DNA of 64,000 bases, taken from Chloracidobacterium sp. GTDB taxonomy: Bacteria; Acidobacteriota; Blastocatellia; Pyrinomonadales; Pyrinomonadaceae. The notes under the pieces were generated by a model that worked only from the letters and a program-made list of their open reading frames with translations, had not been told where the DNA came from and did not search any database. Where the stretch lies: NCBI GenBank assembly GCA_016712045.1, contig JADJRV010000013.1, positions 18,476-82,475 on the forward strand, given 5' to 3'. Both the position numbers and the translations under genes were made by a program. Numbering within the stretch: the first letter of the stretch is position 1; the number at the start of each line of letters is the position of its first letter. This document shows positions 8,511 to 17,460 of the stretch, piece after piece.

Positions 8511-9050
8511 CTATTTGATGATGTCTTTGTTTTCGTCCTCAAACTTTTTGACCTGGGCGGCGAGATCGTCCACTTCTTTTGAAAGCGCTTCGTTCTTTGT
8601 CTTGTAGTCGTTCATTTTCTTTTCCATATCCTCAACGGTAGCGGACATCAGCACCTGTAGGCCGTCCTTGAGCGATGCTACGTATTCGCCCGTTTTGACG
8701 AGCTGTTTGGATTTTAAGCCAACATAGGTTTTGAGCTTGTCGCTGAGTTTTAGTTTGCCGGCGTCGTCAAAATCCTTTGCCGCTGCCTTAAACATCTCGC
8801 CTGCTTTTTCATAGTTTGCGATCGTCTCTTTAGCCTTGGCCTGATTTTTCGTCTTCAGATCATCGACCTCGCCCGCGAGCAGAGCGTCGCTATCCGCGTT
8901 GGCTTTTTCAAAGATCTTTTGAGCCTCAAGCACCTTTTGATTCGACGCGTTGATAAGCTTATTGGCTTCGTCTATCTGATCACATGCGATCATTAGAGCG
9001 GCTCCGCCGATGGCCGCAATGGTGAGTATCAATTGGAATTGTTTTTTCAA
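8511..9050 (-). CDS. Coiled-coil lipoprotein of unknown function
   Basis: I place the start at the TTG at 9050 rather than further upstream, because AGGAG lies about 8 bases before it and the following residues KKQFQLILTIAAIGG form a good signal peptide ending in the lipobox LMIAC. This gives 179 residues. After the lipidated Cys the protein is almost entirely charged helix (KLINASNQKVLEAQKIFEKA, VDDLAAQVKKFEDENKDIIK) with heptad-like spacing, so it is probably a periplasm-facing coiled coil anchored in a membrane. No catalytic motif is visible. It is the only minus-strand gene within the pyrimidine region and seems unrelated to it. Confidence 0.75.
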   Translation of the reverse strand: MKKQFQLILTIAAIGGAALMIACDQIDEANKLINASNQKVLEAQKIFEKANADSDALLAGEVDDLKTKNQAKAKETIANYEKAGEMFKAAAKDFDDAGKLKLSDKLKTYVGLKSKQLVKTGEYVASLKDGLQVLMSATVEDMEKKMNDYKTKNEALSKEVDDLAAQVKKFEDENKDIIK

Positions 9051-9202
9051 AATATTTGTCTCCTTTTTTAAATGCGAATTAGCTAAAGAATCGCTTGCAC
9101 ACATTGTAAACAAATATCAGCAAAAGTCTGAATGACGGTTTTGAAATTATGGGAAAACCACAATGTTGACCTATAATTGCGAGGAATTTATAGCAAAATC
9201 AA

Positions 9203-10015
9203 ATGATCTACATTGACCGAGAATTATCACAAAAGATCGAACGAGCCGAGGCTCGCTCTAATGCTGATTTTGTCGAAACGCGGGCGAGGCTGATGCCTGA
9301 GGTTGGGGCGGCGTGGATCGAGGTTAGTGGAGCCTATGCGATGTTTGACGGAGCCGAATCGCCGTGTACACAGACGTTTGGGCTCGGCATGTTCGAAGTA
9401 ACAACACCTGAACATCTCGACGAGATCGAACAGTTTTTCACGACACGCGGGGCACCGGTTTTTCACGAGGTAAGTCCGTTGACTGACCCTTCGCAAATGT
9501 CTTTGCTATCGACTCGAGGCTATCGTCCGATCGAACTGACCAGCATCCTAGTTCGCCAGATCGCAGGTGACGTCAAAACTGTCGTGCGAAATGAGGGTAT
9601 TACAACGCGTGTCATCTCCCCGAATGAGGTCGATCTCTGGGCAAAAACATCTGCCGATGCGTGGGCGACTGAGCACGAGGGGCTTGCCGAATTTATGTAC
9701 AAGTTTGGCGGGATCTCTGCTCAATGTTCCGGAGCGTATCCGTACATTGCAGAACTTGATGGCAAAGCGATCGCGACCGGGATGTTGTACGTCCAAGATG
9801 ACATGGCGATGCTTGCCGGTGCCAGTACGGTTCCGGAGGGCCGCAACCAAGGAGCTCAAAATGCTCTGCTCGCGGCGCGTATGAAATTTGCCGCCGAGAA
9901 AGGCTGCACTTTAGCTATAATGGGTGCTCTGCCCGGCAGCCAGTCGCAAAAGAACGCCCAGAAAAACGGCTTTCACATAGCATATACCCGCACAAAATGG
10001 CAGCTTTTGAGTTAG
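9203..10015 (+). CDS. GNAT-family N-acetyltransferase
   Basis: The protein has 270 residues. The C-terminal half (about 135-268) has a GNAT fold pattern: a strand ending in LYVQDDMAMLAGASTV, then PEGRNQGAQNALLAARMKFA, which matches the acetyl-CoA pyrophosphate loop and following helix (R-x-x-G-x-x-x-x-L), then LAIMGALPGSQSQKNAQKNG typical of the terminal alpha4-beta6-beta7 region. The N-terminal half is related in layout (QMSLLSTRGYRPIELTSIL) and may be a degenerate second GNAT unit, as in tandem-GNAT proteins. The substrate is unknown. It stands 58 bp before the NCS1 permease on the same strand and may be the first gene of that operon. GAGGAA lies about 17 bases upstream of the ATG. Confidence 0.75.
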   Translation: MIYIDRELSQKIERAEARSNADFVETRARLMPEVGAAWIEVSGAYAMFDGAESPCTQTFGLGMFEVTTPEHLDEIEQFFTTRGAPVFHEVSPLTDPSQMSLLSTRGYRPIELTSILVRQIAGDVKTVVRNEGITTRVISPNEVDLWAKTSADAWATEHEGLAEFMYKFGGISAQCSGAYPYIAELDGKAIATGMLYVQDDMAMLAGASTVPEGRNQGAQNALLAARMKFAAEKGCTLAIMGALPGSQSQKNAQKNGFHIAYTRTKWQLLS

Positions 10016-10073
10016 AATTAACTCGATATATCAACACAATCCAGCTATAGATCTTTCGGACGAATAAAATGCC

Positions 10074-11618
10074 ATGACCGAAACTATCCAACATGACGAC
10101 GGACGAGTTGAGTTAAAGGAAGAAACTCGCAGAGAGATCGAGGGTTCGGCGCTTTATAACGAAGACCTTGCACCTGTGCCGGTGGCGAAACGCAATTGGA
10201 CGACGTACAACTTCGCCGCTCTGTGGGTATCGATGGCACATTGCATACCGACGTATATGATGGCGTCGGGGCTGATCTCGGCGGGGATGAACTGGTGGCA
10301 GGCTCTGCTGACGATCCTGCTGGGGAACATTATCGTTCTCGCACCGATATTGCTCAATTCGCATCCCGGCACAAAATACGGCATCCCGTTTCCTGTTTTC
10401 GCTCGCGCCGCGTATGGAACTTGGGGGTCTAACCTACCCGCGATCATGCGGGCGATCGTGGCTTGCGGTTGGTTTGGCATACAGGCATGGATCGGCGGAC
10501 AGGCTTTGCAGACATTTTTTGCTGCGTTTATTCCCGGCTGGGTGACGCTGCTTGGCGGGCCGGTTGGTGGACATACGCCGACGGAATGGCTGTCTTTCAT
10601 GCTCTTTTGGGGTCTGAACATCGTCATCATCTATCGCGGCATGGATCTGCTCCGGATTGTGGAGAATTGGGCCGCACCTTATGTTTTGATAATGACGGCG
10701 TTGTTGCTCGGCTGGATACTTTACCAAGCGGGCGGCATCGGCTTTCTTTTGCATGAGCCCGGGAAATTTCACACTTTTGGCGAGTTCTGGCCGGTGTTTA
10801 TACCCAGCTTGACCGCAATGATCGGTTTCTGGGCTACGCTTTCGCTCAATATGCCTGACTTTACACGGTTTGGTAAGAGCCAAAAAGAGCAAGCTGTCGG
10901 GCAGGTTGTCGCTCTGCCGACGACTATGGTCGTATTTGCGGCAATGGGCATTTTGATAACGTCGGCGGCGGTCGTTGTTTTCCCGCAGATGAATCCGGCA
11001 GATGCGTGGGATCCCGTTAAGCTTGTCGGCCAGTTCTCGCAGCCGATCGTCGTTGCGATATCAATGTTTACCGTCGTTGTGGCGACGTTGTCGGTGAATA
11101 TCGCAGCAAATGTCGTTTCCCCCGCGAATGATTTCGCCAATGCATTTCCAAAGCTTATTTCGTTTCGCACCGGTGGGCTCATAACCGGAATAATCGGCAT
11201 TTTAATGCAGCCGTGGAAACTGCTTGCCGACCCAAGCGGTTACATCTTTGGCTGGCTCGTCGGCTATTCGGGCGGGCTCGGCTCGATCGCGGGCGTGTTG
11301 ATCGCGGACTATTGGCTCGTCCGCCGCAAGAGCTTAAATCTCAGTGACCTCTATCGCAGCAAGGGAATATATGGCGGTTGGAACTGGCGAGCGGTGGTTG
11401 CAACGCTTTTGGGCTGTGCATTGGCGTGGAGTTCGTGGATAATATTAGGACTTAAGGAATTGGGTATTCCAGCCGACTTCTTTGTTTCGATTGAGCCAAA
11501 GGCGAAGGCACTATTTGATTACGGCTGGTTTGTCGGATTTGGCATTGCATTTATCGTGCATTGGGGTTTAATGAAAGCCCTGCCGCCTGTTAAAGTGTCG
11601 GTGGAAAATGATGAGTAG
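10074..11618 (+). CDS. NCS1-family nucleobase/hydantoin:cation symporter
   Basis: This is a 514-residue inner-membrane permease with about 12 hydrophobic helices. Family motifs are visible: an N-terminal NEDLAPVPVAKRNWTTYNFAALW, the helix with GWFGIQAWIGGQ, LSLNMPDFTRFG in the middle, and NIAANVVSPANDFANAFP later. NCS1 members import uracil, thymine, allantoin or hydantoins with Na+ or H+. Since it begins a tight run ending in preT and preA, uracil or a dihydropyrimidine/hydantoin is the most likely substrate. It overlaps the next gene by 11 bp. The frame is intact. Confidence 0.92.
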   Translation: MTETIQHDDGRVELKEETRREIEGSALYNEDLAPVPVAKRNWTTYNFAALWVSMAHCIPTYMMASGLISAGMNWWQALLTILLGNIIVLAPILLNSHPGTKYGIPFPVFARAAYGTWGSNLPAIMRAIVACGWFGIQAWIGGQALQTFFAAFIPGWVTLLGGPVGGHTPTEWLSFMLFWGLNIVIIYRGMDLLRIVENWAAPYVLIMTALLLGWILYQAGGIGFLLHEPGKFHTFGEFWPVFIPSLTAMIGFWATLSLNMPDFTRFGKSQKEQAVGQVVALPTTMVVFAAMGILITSAAVVVFPQMNPADAWDPVKLVGQFSQPIVVAISMFTVVVATLSVNIAANVVSPANDFANAFPKLISFRTGGLITGIIGILMQPWKLLADPSGYIFGWLVGYSGGLGSIAGVLIADYWLVRRKSLNLSDLYRSKGIYGGWNWRAVVATLLGCALAWSSWIILGLKELGIPADFFVSIEPKAKALFDYGWFVGFGIAFIVHWGLMKALPPVKVSVENDE

Positions 11619-11817
11619 CAATATCCCATTTTTACTTGCAAACGCGATCAAATTCGGCCTGCCTATAGGCCTGCTGTTCGGAATATCTAGAGTCGTTGCT
11701 GCTCACTTTTTCTTTGGTCGTGACGTAGATGTGATCTCAACCATAATGGGCTACACAGTAATTGGATTTTTCTGGGGAATAGCTCTAGGTTTGATCCGAA
11801 TAAGAAGCAGAAATTAA
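11608..11817 (+). CDS. Small two-helix membrane protein in the pyrimidine operon
   Basis: The 69 residues hold two hydrophobic segments (about 7-30 and 43-62) and a basic C terminus, RIRSRN. The ATG at 11608 (or 11611) lies inside the end of the permease gene, and the stop is 3 bp from mmsA, so translational coupling is likely. I do not recognise the family. It could be a small accessory subunit of the permease, which is an inference from position only. Confidence 0.65.
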   Translation: MMSSNIPFLLANAIKFGLPIGLLFGISRVVAAHFFFGRDVDVISTIMGYTVIGFFWGIALGLIRIRSRN

Positions 11818-11820
11818 ATA

Positions 11821-13278
11821 ATGAAGTATCAAAGAGTTAAGAATTTTTATAACGGCGAGTTTGTTGATAGTAGCTCGTCCGAAGATCTCGATGTCATCTC
11901 ACCGCTCGACGGCAATTTTTTGTCAACGGTGCCGATGTCAACGGCTGACGAACTAAACAAGGCGGTTGCGTCCGCAAAAAGCGCCTTTGAATCGTGGAGC
12001 AAACTGCCGATCAAGGAACGGGTTCAGGTTTTTTTCCGGTATAGGAATCTGCTCGAGCAAAACTCGGACGAATTGACCGCATTGATCTCCGAAGAAAACG
12101 GCAAGACCTGGGATGAGGCCAAGGCCGAGGTTGATAAGAGTATCGAGCTGACCGAATTTGCCTGTTCGATGCCGCAGCTTGTTTCCAATGAGGTCCTTGA
12201 GGTCAGCCGCGGGGTCGAATGCCGGACTGAGCATTTTCCGGTCGGTGTAGTGGCATCGATCGCACCATTTAATTTTCCGTTGATGGTGCCGAATTGGACA
12301 ATGCCAAATGCTCTGGTTCTCGGCAACACGATGATTATGAAGCCGTCCGAGCTCGTGCCGCTTTCGGTTCTGAAAATGGCGCAGTTGCTAAAAGATGCAG
12401 GGCTGCCGGACGGTGTTTTCAATGTCATAATTGGCGGCAAAGAGATCGTCGAGGGTATTTGTACTCACCCGGATATCGAAGCAGTTAGTTTTGTTGGCTC
12501 GACCAAGGTCGCAAAGCTCGTTTATCAGCAAAGCACCAACGCGTTGAAACGGTGCATCGCTTTGGGCGGAGCGAAAAATCATTTGTTTGTGCTGCCAGAT
12601 GCAAATCCGGTGATGACCGCCTCGAATGTGACTGCGTCGATGTCGGGCTGTGCCGGTCAACGATGCATGGCTGCGTCAGCAATGCTGGCGGTCGGCGATG
12701 TCGATCCGATCATCGACCAGATATGTGCCGAGGCCCGTAAGATCGTGCCCGGTCAAAATCTTGGTGCCGTTATATCACAAGCGGCGAAAGAGCGTATCGA
12801 GGGATTTATTTCTGAGGCTGAACGCGACGGAGCTAAGATCTTAGTTGACGGTCGTGGAGCGGTTGTCGCCGGGAAAGAAGGCGGTACATATGTTGGCCCG
12901 ACCGTGATCGATCATGTAACCCCGGAAATGTCTGTCGCCACCGAAGAGATATTTGGCCCGGTGATCTCGATCATGCGAACTAACACGCTCGACGAAGCCA
13001 TCAAGATCGAAAATGCCAACCCGTATGGCAATGCCGCGGCTGTGTTTACCCAAAGCGGCGGGCTGGCGAGATATGTGATGGAACACGCCAGTGCGGGGAT
13101 GATAGGCGTCAATATCGGCGTGCCCGTACCGCGAGAGCCGTTCTCATTTGGCGGGTGGAACGATTCGCGGTTTGGTGCCAACGACATTACGGGCAAAAGC
13201 TCGATCGAATTTTGGACAAAGTTAAAGAAGACTACGACGAAATGGAATCCCGAAGCCGGCGTCAATTGGATGAGTTAG
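11821..13278 (+). CDS. mmsA: CoA-acylating (methyl)malonate-semialdehyde dehydrogenase
   Basis: This 485-residue aldehyde dehydrogenase is of the MMSDH type. The nucleophile is C282 in GCAGQRCMAAS. At the position where most ALDHs carry the general-base Glu it has LGGAKNH, the hallmark of the CoA-dependent branch, which uses CoA instead of water. APFNFPLMVPNWTMPNAL and FVGSTKVAK form the NAD-binding part. It converts malonate semialdehyde to acetyl-CoA + CO2, or methylmalonate semialdehyde to propionyl-CoA + CO2, the last step after the aminotransferase at 1989. It lies 3 bp after the small membrane protein and 10 bp before the cytochrome gene. Confidence 0.93.
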   Translation: MKYQRVKNFYNGEFVDSSSSEDLDVISPLDGNFLSTVPMSTADELNKAVASAKSAFESWSKLPIKERVQVFFRYRNLLEQNSDELTALISEENGKTWDEAKAEVDKSIELTEFACSMPQLVSNEVLEVSRGVECRTEHFPVGVVASIAPFNFPLMVPNWTMPNALVLGNTMIMKPSELVPLSVLKMAQLLKDAGLPDGVFNVIIGGKEIVEGICTHPDIEAVSFVGSTKVAKLVYQQSTNALKRCIALGGAKNHLFVLPDANPVMTASNVTASMSGCAGQRCMAASAMLAVGDVDPIIDQICAEARKIVPGQNLGAVISQAAKERIEGFISEAERDGAKILVDGRGAVVAGKEGGTYVGPTVIDHVTPEMSVATEEIFGPVISIMRTNTLDEAIKIENANPYGNAAAVFTQSGGLARYVMEHASAGMIGVNIGVPVPREPFSFGGWNDSRFGANDITGKSSIEFWTKLKKTTTKWNPEAGVNWMS

Positions 13279-13288
13279 GACAATATAA

Positions 13289-14377
13289 ATGAAGCAGAAA
13301 ATCAAGATAATTACCATTTTATTGAGCGTTCCGTTCGTAGTAATGCTCGTTTTGAAAACACAAACGGCGACGGCTCAGACCAAGGTCGAGACGGCGGGGC
13401 AGAAATTCAAAAGCATCAAGGTTTTGAACGATATGCCTGCCGATCAGATGGGCAAGGTCATGAACATGATGTCGGCATCGCTCGGCGTCAACTGTGCTTT
13501 TTGCCACGCGTCGAACGACGGCGACTATGAGAAAGAGGGCTTTGAGCACAAAGACATGGCCCGCAAGATGATGACGATGACGTTTGATCTGAATAAGGTC
13601 AATTTTAACGGGCGGCCTGAGATCAACTGCAACACTTGTCACAACGGCCGCTCGCATCCGCAGCCAAGCTTTCCGCTGACGGCTGCAAAACCTGCGGAGG
13701 AACGGCCCAAACAACCTGAAAAGAAACCGACGGTTGAGGAAATACTTGCTAAATACGAAGCCGCGATGGGCGGTGCAGCAAATATCGCCAAAATAACGTC
13801 ACGCGAGATCAAAGCGACACGTGTCGAGCCCGATGGCAAGACGACGGAACCTGAACAGATCTTTCAAAAAGGCAGCAAGATGGCGGCGAACACGTCATAT
13901 GGTAAGTACATCGCAAGCGAAGTTTTTGACGGCACAACTGCCTGGAAGACGGGTGACAGTACGAAGATCGAACTGAAAATAGATGAAACAGAACAGATCA
14001 AGCGCGAGGCTCAGATCTTTGCCAACGCTGATCTCAAGCCAGTCTATACAAAACTCGAATTTCGCTTCCTCGACCGCATCGACGGGCGTGATGTGTATCT
14101 GGTGTTGGGTACGCTTGCCGACAATACACGCGAGCGGCTTTATTTTGATGTTGCGACGGGTTTTCTCATACGTCGAACGGCGTCATCCATGACGATTTTG
14201 GGTAACCACGTTTTTCAGGTAGATTATCTAGACCATAAAGATTTTGGCGGTGTCAAACTGCCGACAACGATCAAATATGCGATGCCGCAGATACAGTGGA
14301 TGCGTAAGATCGTTGATGTAAAAAATAACGCGGCGGTCAGCGATGACAAATTTGCCGCACCGGCGGTAAAAAAATAA
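13289..14377 (+). CDS. Exported di-heme c-type cytochrome with C-terminal lipoprotein-like domain
   Basis: The protein has 362 residues with an N-terminal signal peptide ending near TATAQ. The heme motifs are C69-A-F-C72-H73 and C114-N-T-C117-H118, within a segment (FKSIKVLNDMPADQMGKVMN) like the short reaction-centre-type cytochromes frequent in Acidobacteria. A Pro/Lys-rich linker (about 128-148) leads to a beta-rich domain (about 150-360; IDGRDVYLVLGT, VDYLDHKDFGGVKLPTTIKY) that resembles outer-membrane lipoprotein carrier-type folds often found after such cytochromes. It is periplasmic by prediction. It lies between mmsA (10 bp) and the ureidopropionase gene (19 bp), an unexpected place for a cytochrome. 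Its redox partner is unknown. Confidence 0.82.
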   Translation: MKQKIKIITILLSVPFVVMLVLKTQTATAQTKVETAGQKFKSIKVLNDMPADQMGKVMNMMSASLGVNCAFCHASNDGDYEKEGFEHKDMARKMMTMTFDLNKVNFNGRPEINCNTCHNGRSHPQPSFPLTAAKPAEERPKQPEKKPTVEEILAKYEAAMGGAANIAKITSREIKATRVEPDGKTTEPEQIFQKGSKMAANTSYGKYIASEVFDGTTAWKTGDSTKIELKIDETEQIKREAQIFANADLKPVYTKLEFRFLDRIDGRDVYLVLGTLADNTRERLYFDVATGFLIRRTASSMTILGNHVFQVDYLDHKDFGGVKLPTTIKYAMPQIQWMRKIVDVKNNAAVSDDKFAAPAVKK

Positions 14378-14396
14378 TATTGAGGACAAAAACCGT

Positions 14397-15266
14397 ATGT
14401 CGAGAATAATAAAGGCCGGCCTGATACAGGCTCATAACGTCGCCCCGACTGATGCTCCGATCGAGCAGATCCGCAAAGCAAACATCGATCATCAGATGAC
14501 GATGGTCGAGGATGCGGCCAAGCAAGGCGTGCAGATGCTCTGTTTTCAAGAGGTTTTCACGATGCCGTATTTTTGTGCCGAGCAGACGACCCGCTGGTAC
14601 GAAGCGGTCGAACGCATTCCCGACGGCCCGACGGTCAAGCTAATGCAAGAGGTCGCCAAACAGCACGGCATGGTCATCGTCGTGCCGATCTACGAGGAAG
14701 AGCAGACCGGCGTATATTACAACACAGCCGCCGTCATCGACGCCGATGGCACATATCTCGGCAAGTACCGCAAGACGCACATCCCGCACGTCGCTCCCGG
14801 ATTTTGGGAAAAGTTTTACTTTAAGCCCGGTAATCTCGGCTATCCGTGTTTTGACACGGCTTATGCACGGATCGGAGTTTATATTTGCTACGACCGGCAT
14901 TTCCCGGAGGGTGCGAGATGTCTCGGGCTGAACGGGGCCGAGATCATCTTTAATCCGTCTGCGACTGTCGCAGGTCTGTCGGAATATCTTTGGAAACTAG
15001 AGCAGCCCGCTCACGCGGTCGCTAACGGCTATTTTGTCGGTGCGATCAACCGCGTCGGAACTGAAGCCCCTTGGAACATCGGCGAGTTTTACGGCCAGAG
15101 CTATTTCTGCGACCCGCGCGGCCAGATGCTAGCGGTTGGCAGCCGTGATCAGGACGAGCTCGTTGTTGCTGACCTCGATATGGACAAGATCCGCGAAGTT
15201 CGCAACACATGGCAGTTCTTTAGAGATCGGCGACCGGACGCTTACGGACCGATCATCGACGATTAG
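14397..15266 (+). CDS. pydC: Beta-ureidopropionase (nitrilase superfamily)
   Basis: This 289-residue enzyme hydrolyses N-carbamoyl-beta-alanine (or N-carbamoyl-3-aminoisobutyrate) to the beta-amino acid, CO2 and NH3. The nitrilase triad is clear: E52 (CFQEVF), K126 (RKTHIPHV) and C164 (YICYDRHFPEG). The GFWEKFYFKPGN and NRVGTE segments fit the carbamoylase branch seen in pyrimidine breakdown operons. It is cytosolic, with no signal peptide. The following gene starts 3 bp later. Related N-carbamoylputrescine amidases share the triad, but the hydA, preT and preA neighbours favour the pyrimidine substrate. Confidence 0.92.
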   Translation: MSRIIKAGLIQAHNVAPTDAPIEQIRKANIDHQMTMVEDAAKQGVQMLCFQEVFTMPYFCAEQTTRWYEAVERIPDGPTVKLMQEVAKQHGMVIVVPIYEEEQTGVYYNTAAVIDADGTYLGKYRKTHIPHVAPGFWEKFYFKPGNLGYPCFDTAYARIGVYICYDRHFPEGARCLGLNGAEIIFNPSATVAGLSEYLWKLEQPAHAVANGYFVGAINRVGTEAPWNIGEFYGQSYFCDPRGQMLAVGSRDQDELVVADLDMDKIREVRNTWQFFRDRRPDAYGPIIDD

Positions 15267-15269
15267 TTA

Positions 15270-16052
15270 ATGATGAGACACAGCATTTTAGTCATTCTCT
15301 TTTTGGTCTTCGCGGGCGTTGCTTTTGCACAGACGCCGAAGGCTGTCGAGCGCGAGTTTGTCGGTTATCTCGACAACATTTCCAAATACGGCAATTACAA
15401 CGGCGGTTACGACGACGAAAAGCTGGCTAAAAATAACGCAGATCTGCGGGACAAACTGCTCAAATACGGCAAGCGGGCCGACACACTAAAATTTGGTTTT
15501 CCTGGTTTGAAAGACAAAATGTATGTAACGACGTCAAAGGACGGTCGGCTGCGTATCTATTCGTGGGATCAGGAAACCGGCGGTACGATGCACGATTTTG
15601 CCAGCGTATTTCAATACAAAGGTAAAAGCGGCAAAGTTTATAGCTGGGCAGAAACGCTTGAGGACGAGAGTGCCGGGGTCTTTTACCATCAGATATTTCA
15701 AACCGATGTGCCGGGCGGGCCGATATATCTGGGTGTCTCGACCTTTATCGGTTCGACATCACTAGCGGGGCAGACGCTCAAAGCATTTCGCATAAACGGC
15801 GAAAAGCTCGATACCGAAGCCAAGGTAGTTAAAACAACGACGGGTATCAAAAATTCGGTCGGCTTTGCCTTTGATTTTTTTACTGTCGTCGATCATCCGG
15901 AGCGGCCGGTCAGGCTTTTCTCTTACAACGAGGCGAACAGGAGTTTTCGATTTCCGGTCGTTATCGAAGACAAACGCACGCCGCAGGGTCGCGTAACGAG
16001 CAAATTTATCACCTATCGTTTTGACGGCAAATATTTTGTAAAGGTCAGTTAA
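15270..16052 (+). CDS. Secreted protein of unknown function in the pyrimidine operon
   Basis: The 260 residues begin with a signal peptide ending near VAFAQ. The mature part is beta-rich, with repeated short strands (KMYVTTSKDGRLRIYSWDQE, SGKVYSWAETLED, KFITYRFDGKYFVKV), and has no Cys and no obvious catalytic motif. I do not recognise the family. It is spaced 3 bp after the ureidopropionase gene and 7 bp before preT, so it is co-transcribed, but an enzymatic role in uracil breakdown is unlikely for an exported protein. Confidence 0.7.
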   Translation: MMRHSILVILFLVFAGVAFAQTPKAVEREFVGYLDNISKYGNYNGGYDDEKLAKNNADLRDKLLKYGKRADTLKFGFPGLKDKMYVTTSKDGRLRIYSWDQETGGTMHDFASVFQYKGKSGKVYSWAETLEDESAGVFYHQIFQTDVPGGPIYLGVSTFIGSTSLAGQTLKAFRINGEKLDTEAKVVKTTTGIKNSVGFAFDFFTVVDHPERPVRLFSYNEANRSFRFPVVIEDKRTPQGRVTSKFITYRFDGKYFVKVS

Positions 16053-16059
16053 CAAGCGT

Positions 16060-17457
16060 ATGGATAAGGCATTTTGTACACCGCTGGACATAACACAGAT
16101 CGAGCATAATTTCGCCGAGATCAACCCGGCAATGTCCGCCGCCGAGGCAATGCAAGAGGCGAACCGCTGTCTCTATTGCTACGACGCACCGTGTATGCAC
16201 GCCTGCCCGACGCATATCGATGTCCCCGGATTTATCAAAAAGATCGCAAGCGGCAACGTCATCGGATCGGCTCGCGTGATATTTGACGCAAATCCGATCG
16301 GTGCGAGCTGTGCCCGCGTATGTCCGGTCGAGGTACTGTGCGAAGGTGCGTGTGTCGAGAAAACGCTCATCAAAAAACCTATCGAGATCGGGCGATTACA
16401 GCGTTATGCTACCGACCACGCGATGGCCGTAGATAAACAGATATTTGAAAAAGGCGAGCCAAACGGCAAGTCTGTCGGTATCGTCGGCTCAGGTCCGGCG
16501 GGGCTGTCGTGTGCCGCGTATCTCGCGCGGCTCGGTTACGATGTGACCGTTTATGAAGCAAAAGAAAAGGCGGGCGGGCTCGACACATTTGGCATGGCCG
16601 AATACAAAATGCCGCAGACTGTGTCCTTGAGCGAGGTCGATCATATCGCACGCATGGGCGTGAAATTTATTCTCAACACGCTGATCACGGGCGGTGATGA
16701 TGAGACCGAAATATTGGGCAAGGTCAACCGCGTCAGCATGGTGATGCTCAGGGAATGGCACGACGCCGTTTTTCTCGCGGTCGGGTTGGGCGAAACAAAC
16801 AAACTCGGTATCCCCGGCGAATACCTCGATGGCGTTTACGACGCTCTCGAAGTCATTGAAAAGATCAAGAGCCGCGATTGGCAGTCGGTCCCGCTGGGGA
16901 AAAATGTGGTAGTGATCGGCGCCGGAAATACGGCGATCGACGCCGTGACACAGGTCAAGCGACTCGGGGCAGAGAAAGTCACATTGATGTATCGCCGCAC
17001 CGAAAAAGACGCTCCCGCATACGAATACGAGATGGAACTCGCCCGCAAAGACGGCATCGAATTTATGTGGGAAACCATCCCGGTCGAGATCGTTGGTGAT
17101 GGAGGCGCCAGCGGGATGCGTGTGCGGCAGGGTGACACCGAATTTAAGATAGATTGCGACATGGTCATCAAGGCCATCGGCCAGCAAAAAATGGCGTCGT
17201 TCTTTACTGATATTGCGGGTGTCGATGTAGATGAAAAAGGCCGCGTCGTTGTTAACGGACAGATGCAGACCTCCGACGCGAAAATATTTGCCGGCGGCGA
17301 CTGTGCCAATGGCGGTGCCGAGGCGGTCGATGCGTCACAAATGGGAAAGCACGCCGCGATGGGTATTCACGAAACGCTGACGGGAGAAAAGGTCGAGTTT
17401 GCAGGGGCGATCTTACGCGACCCGCCAAAAGCACCGGTCGATCCGAATCCGCATTAA
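16060..17457 (+). CDS. preT: NAD(P)-dependent dihydropyrimidine dehydrogenase, flavin/Fe-S subunit
   Basis: This 465-residue GltD-like subunit passes electrons from NAD(P)H through FAD and [4Fe-4S] clusters to PreA. The N-terminal Cys-rich part (CLYCYDAPCMHACP and CARVCPVEVLCEGAC) binds the clusters. The FAD Rossmann motif is GIVGSGPAGLSCAAYLARLG and the NAD(P) motif is VVVIGAGNTAIDAV. A final GxxGGD-type segment (IFAGGDCANGGAEAV) closes the FAD site. Length matches PreT and the N-terminal half of mammalian DPD. preA follows after 3 bp, and together they reduce uracil or thymine to the 5,6-dihydro form. Confidence 0.94.
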   Translation: MDKAFCTPLDITQIEHNFAEINPAMSAAEAMQEANRCLYCYDAPCMHACPTHIDVPGFIKKIASGNVIGSARVIFDANPIGASCARVCPVEVLCEGACVEKTLIKKPIEIGRLQRYATDHAMAVDKQIFEKGEPNGKSVGIVGSGPAGLSCAAYLARLGYDVTVYEAKEKAGGLDTFGMAEYKMPQTVSLSEVDHIARMGVKFILNTLITGGDDETEILGKVNRVSMVMLREWHDAVFLAVGLGETNKLGIPGEYLDGVYDALEVIEKIKSRDWQSVPLGKNVVVIGAGNTAIDAVTQVKRLGAEKVTLMYRRTEKDAPAYEYEMELARKDGIEFMWETIPVEIVGDGGASGMRVRQGDTEFKIDCDMVIKAIGQQKMASFFTDIAGVDVDEKGRVVVNGQMQTSDAKIFAGGDCANGGAEAVDASQMGKHAAMGIHETLTGEKVEFAGAILRDPPKAPVDPNPH

Positions 17458-17460
17458 TAT

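Noticed and set aside
10009..10024. GAGTTA-GAAT-TAACTC hairpin after the GNAT gene
   Set aside because: A six-bp AT-rich stem overlapping the stop codon without a T run; too weak to call a terminator.
16489..17187. A 232-residue antisense frame inside preT
   Set aside because: His/Phe/Asp-rich with no motif, lying wholly under a well-supported gene.
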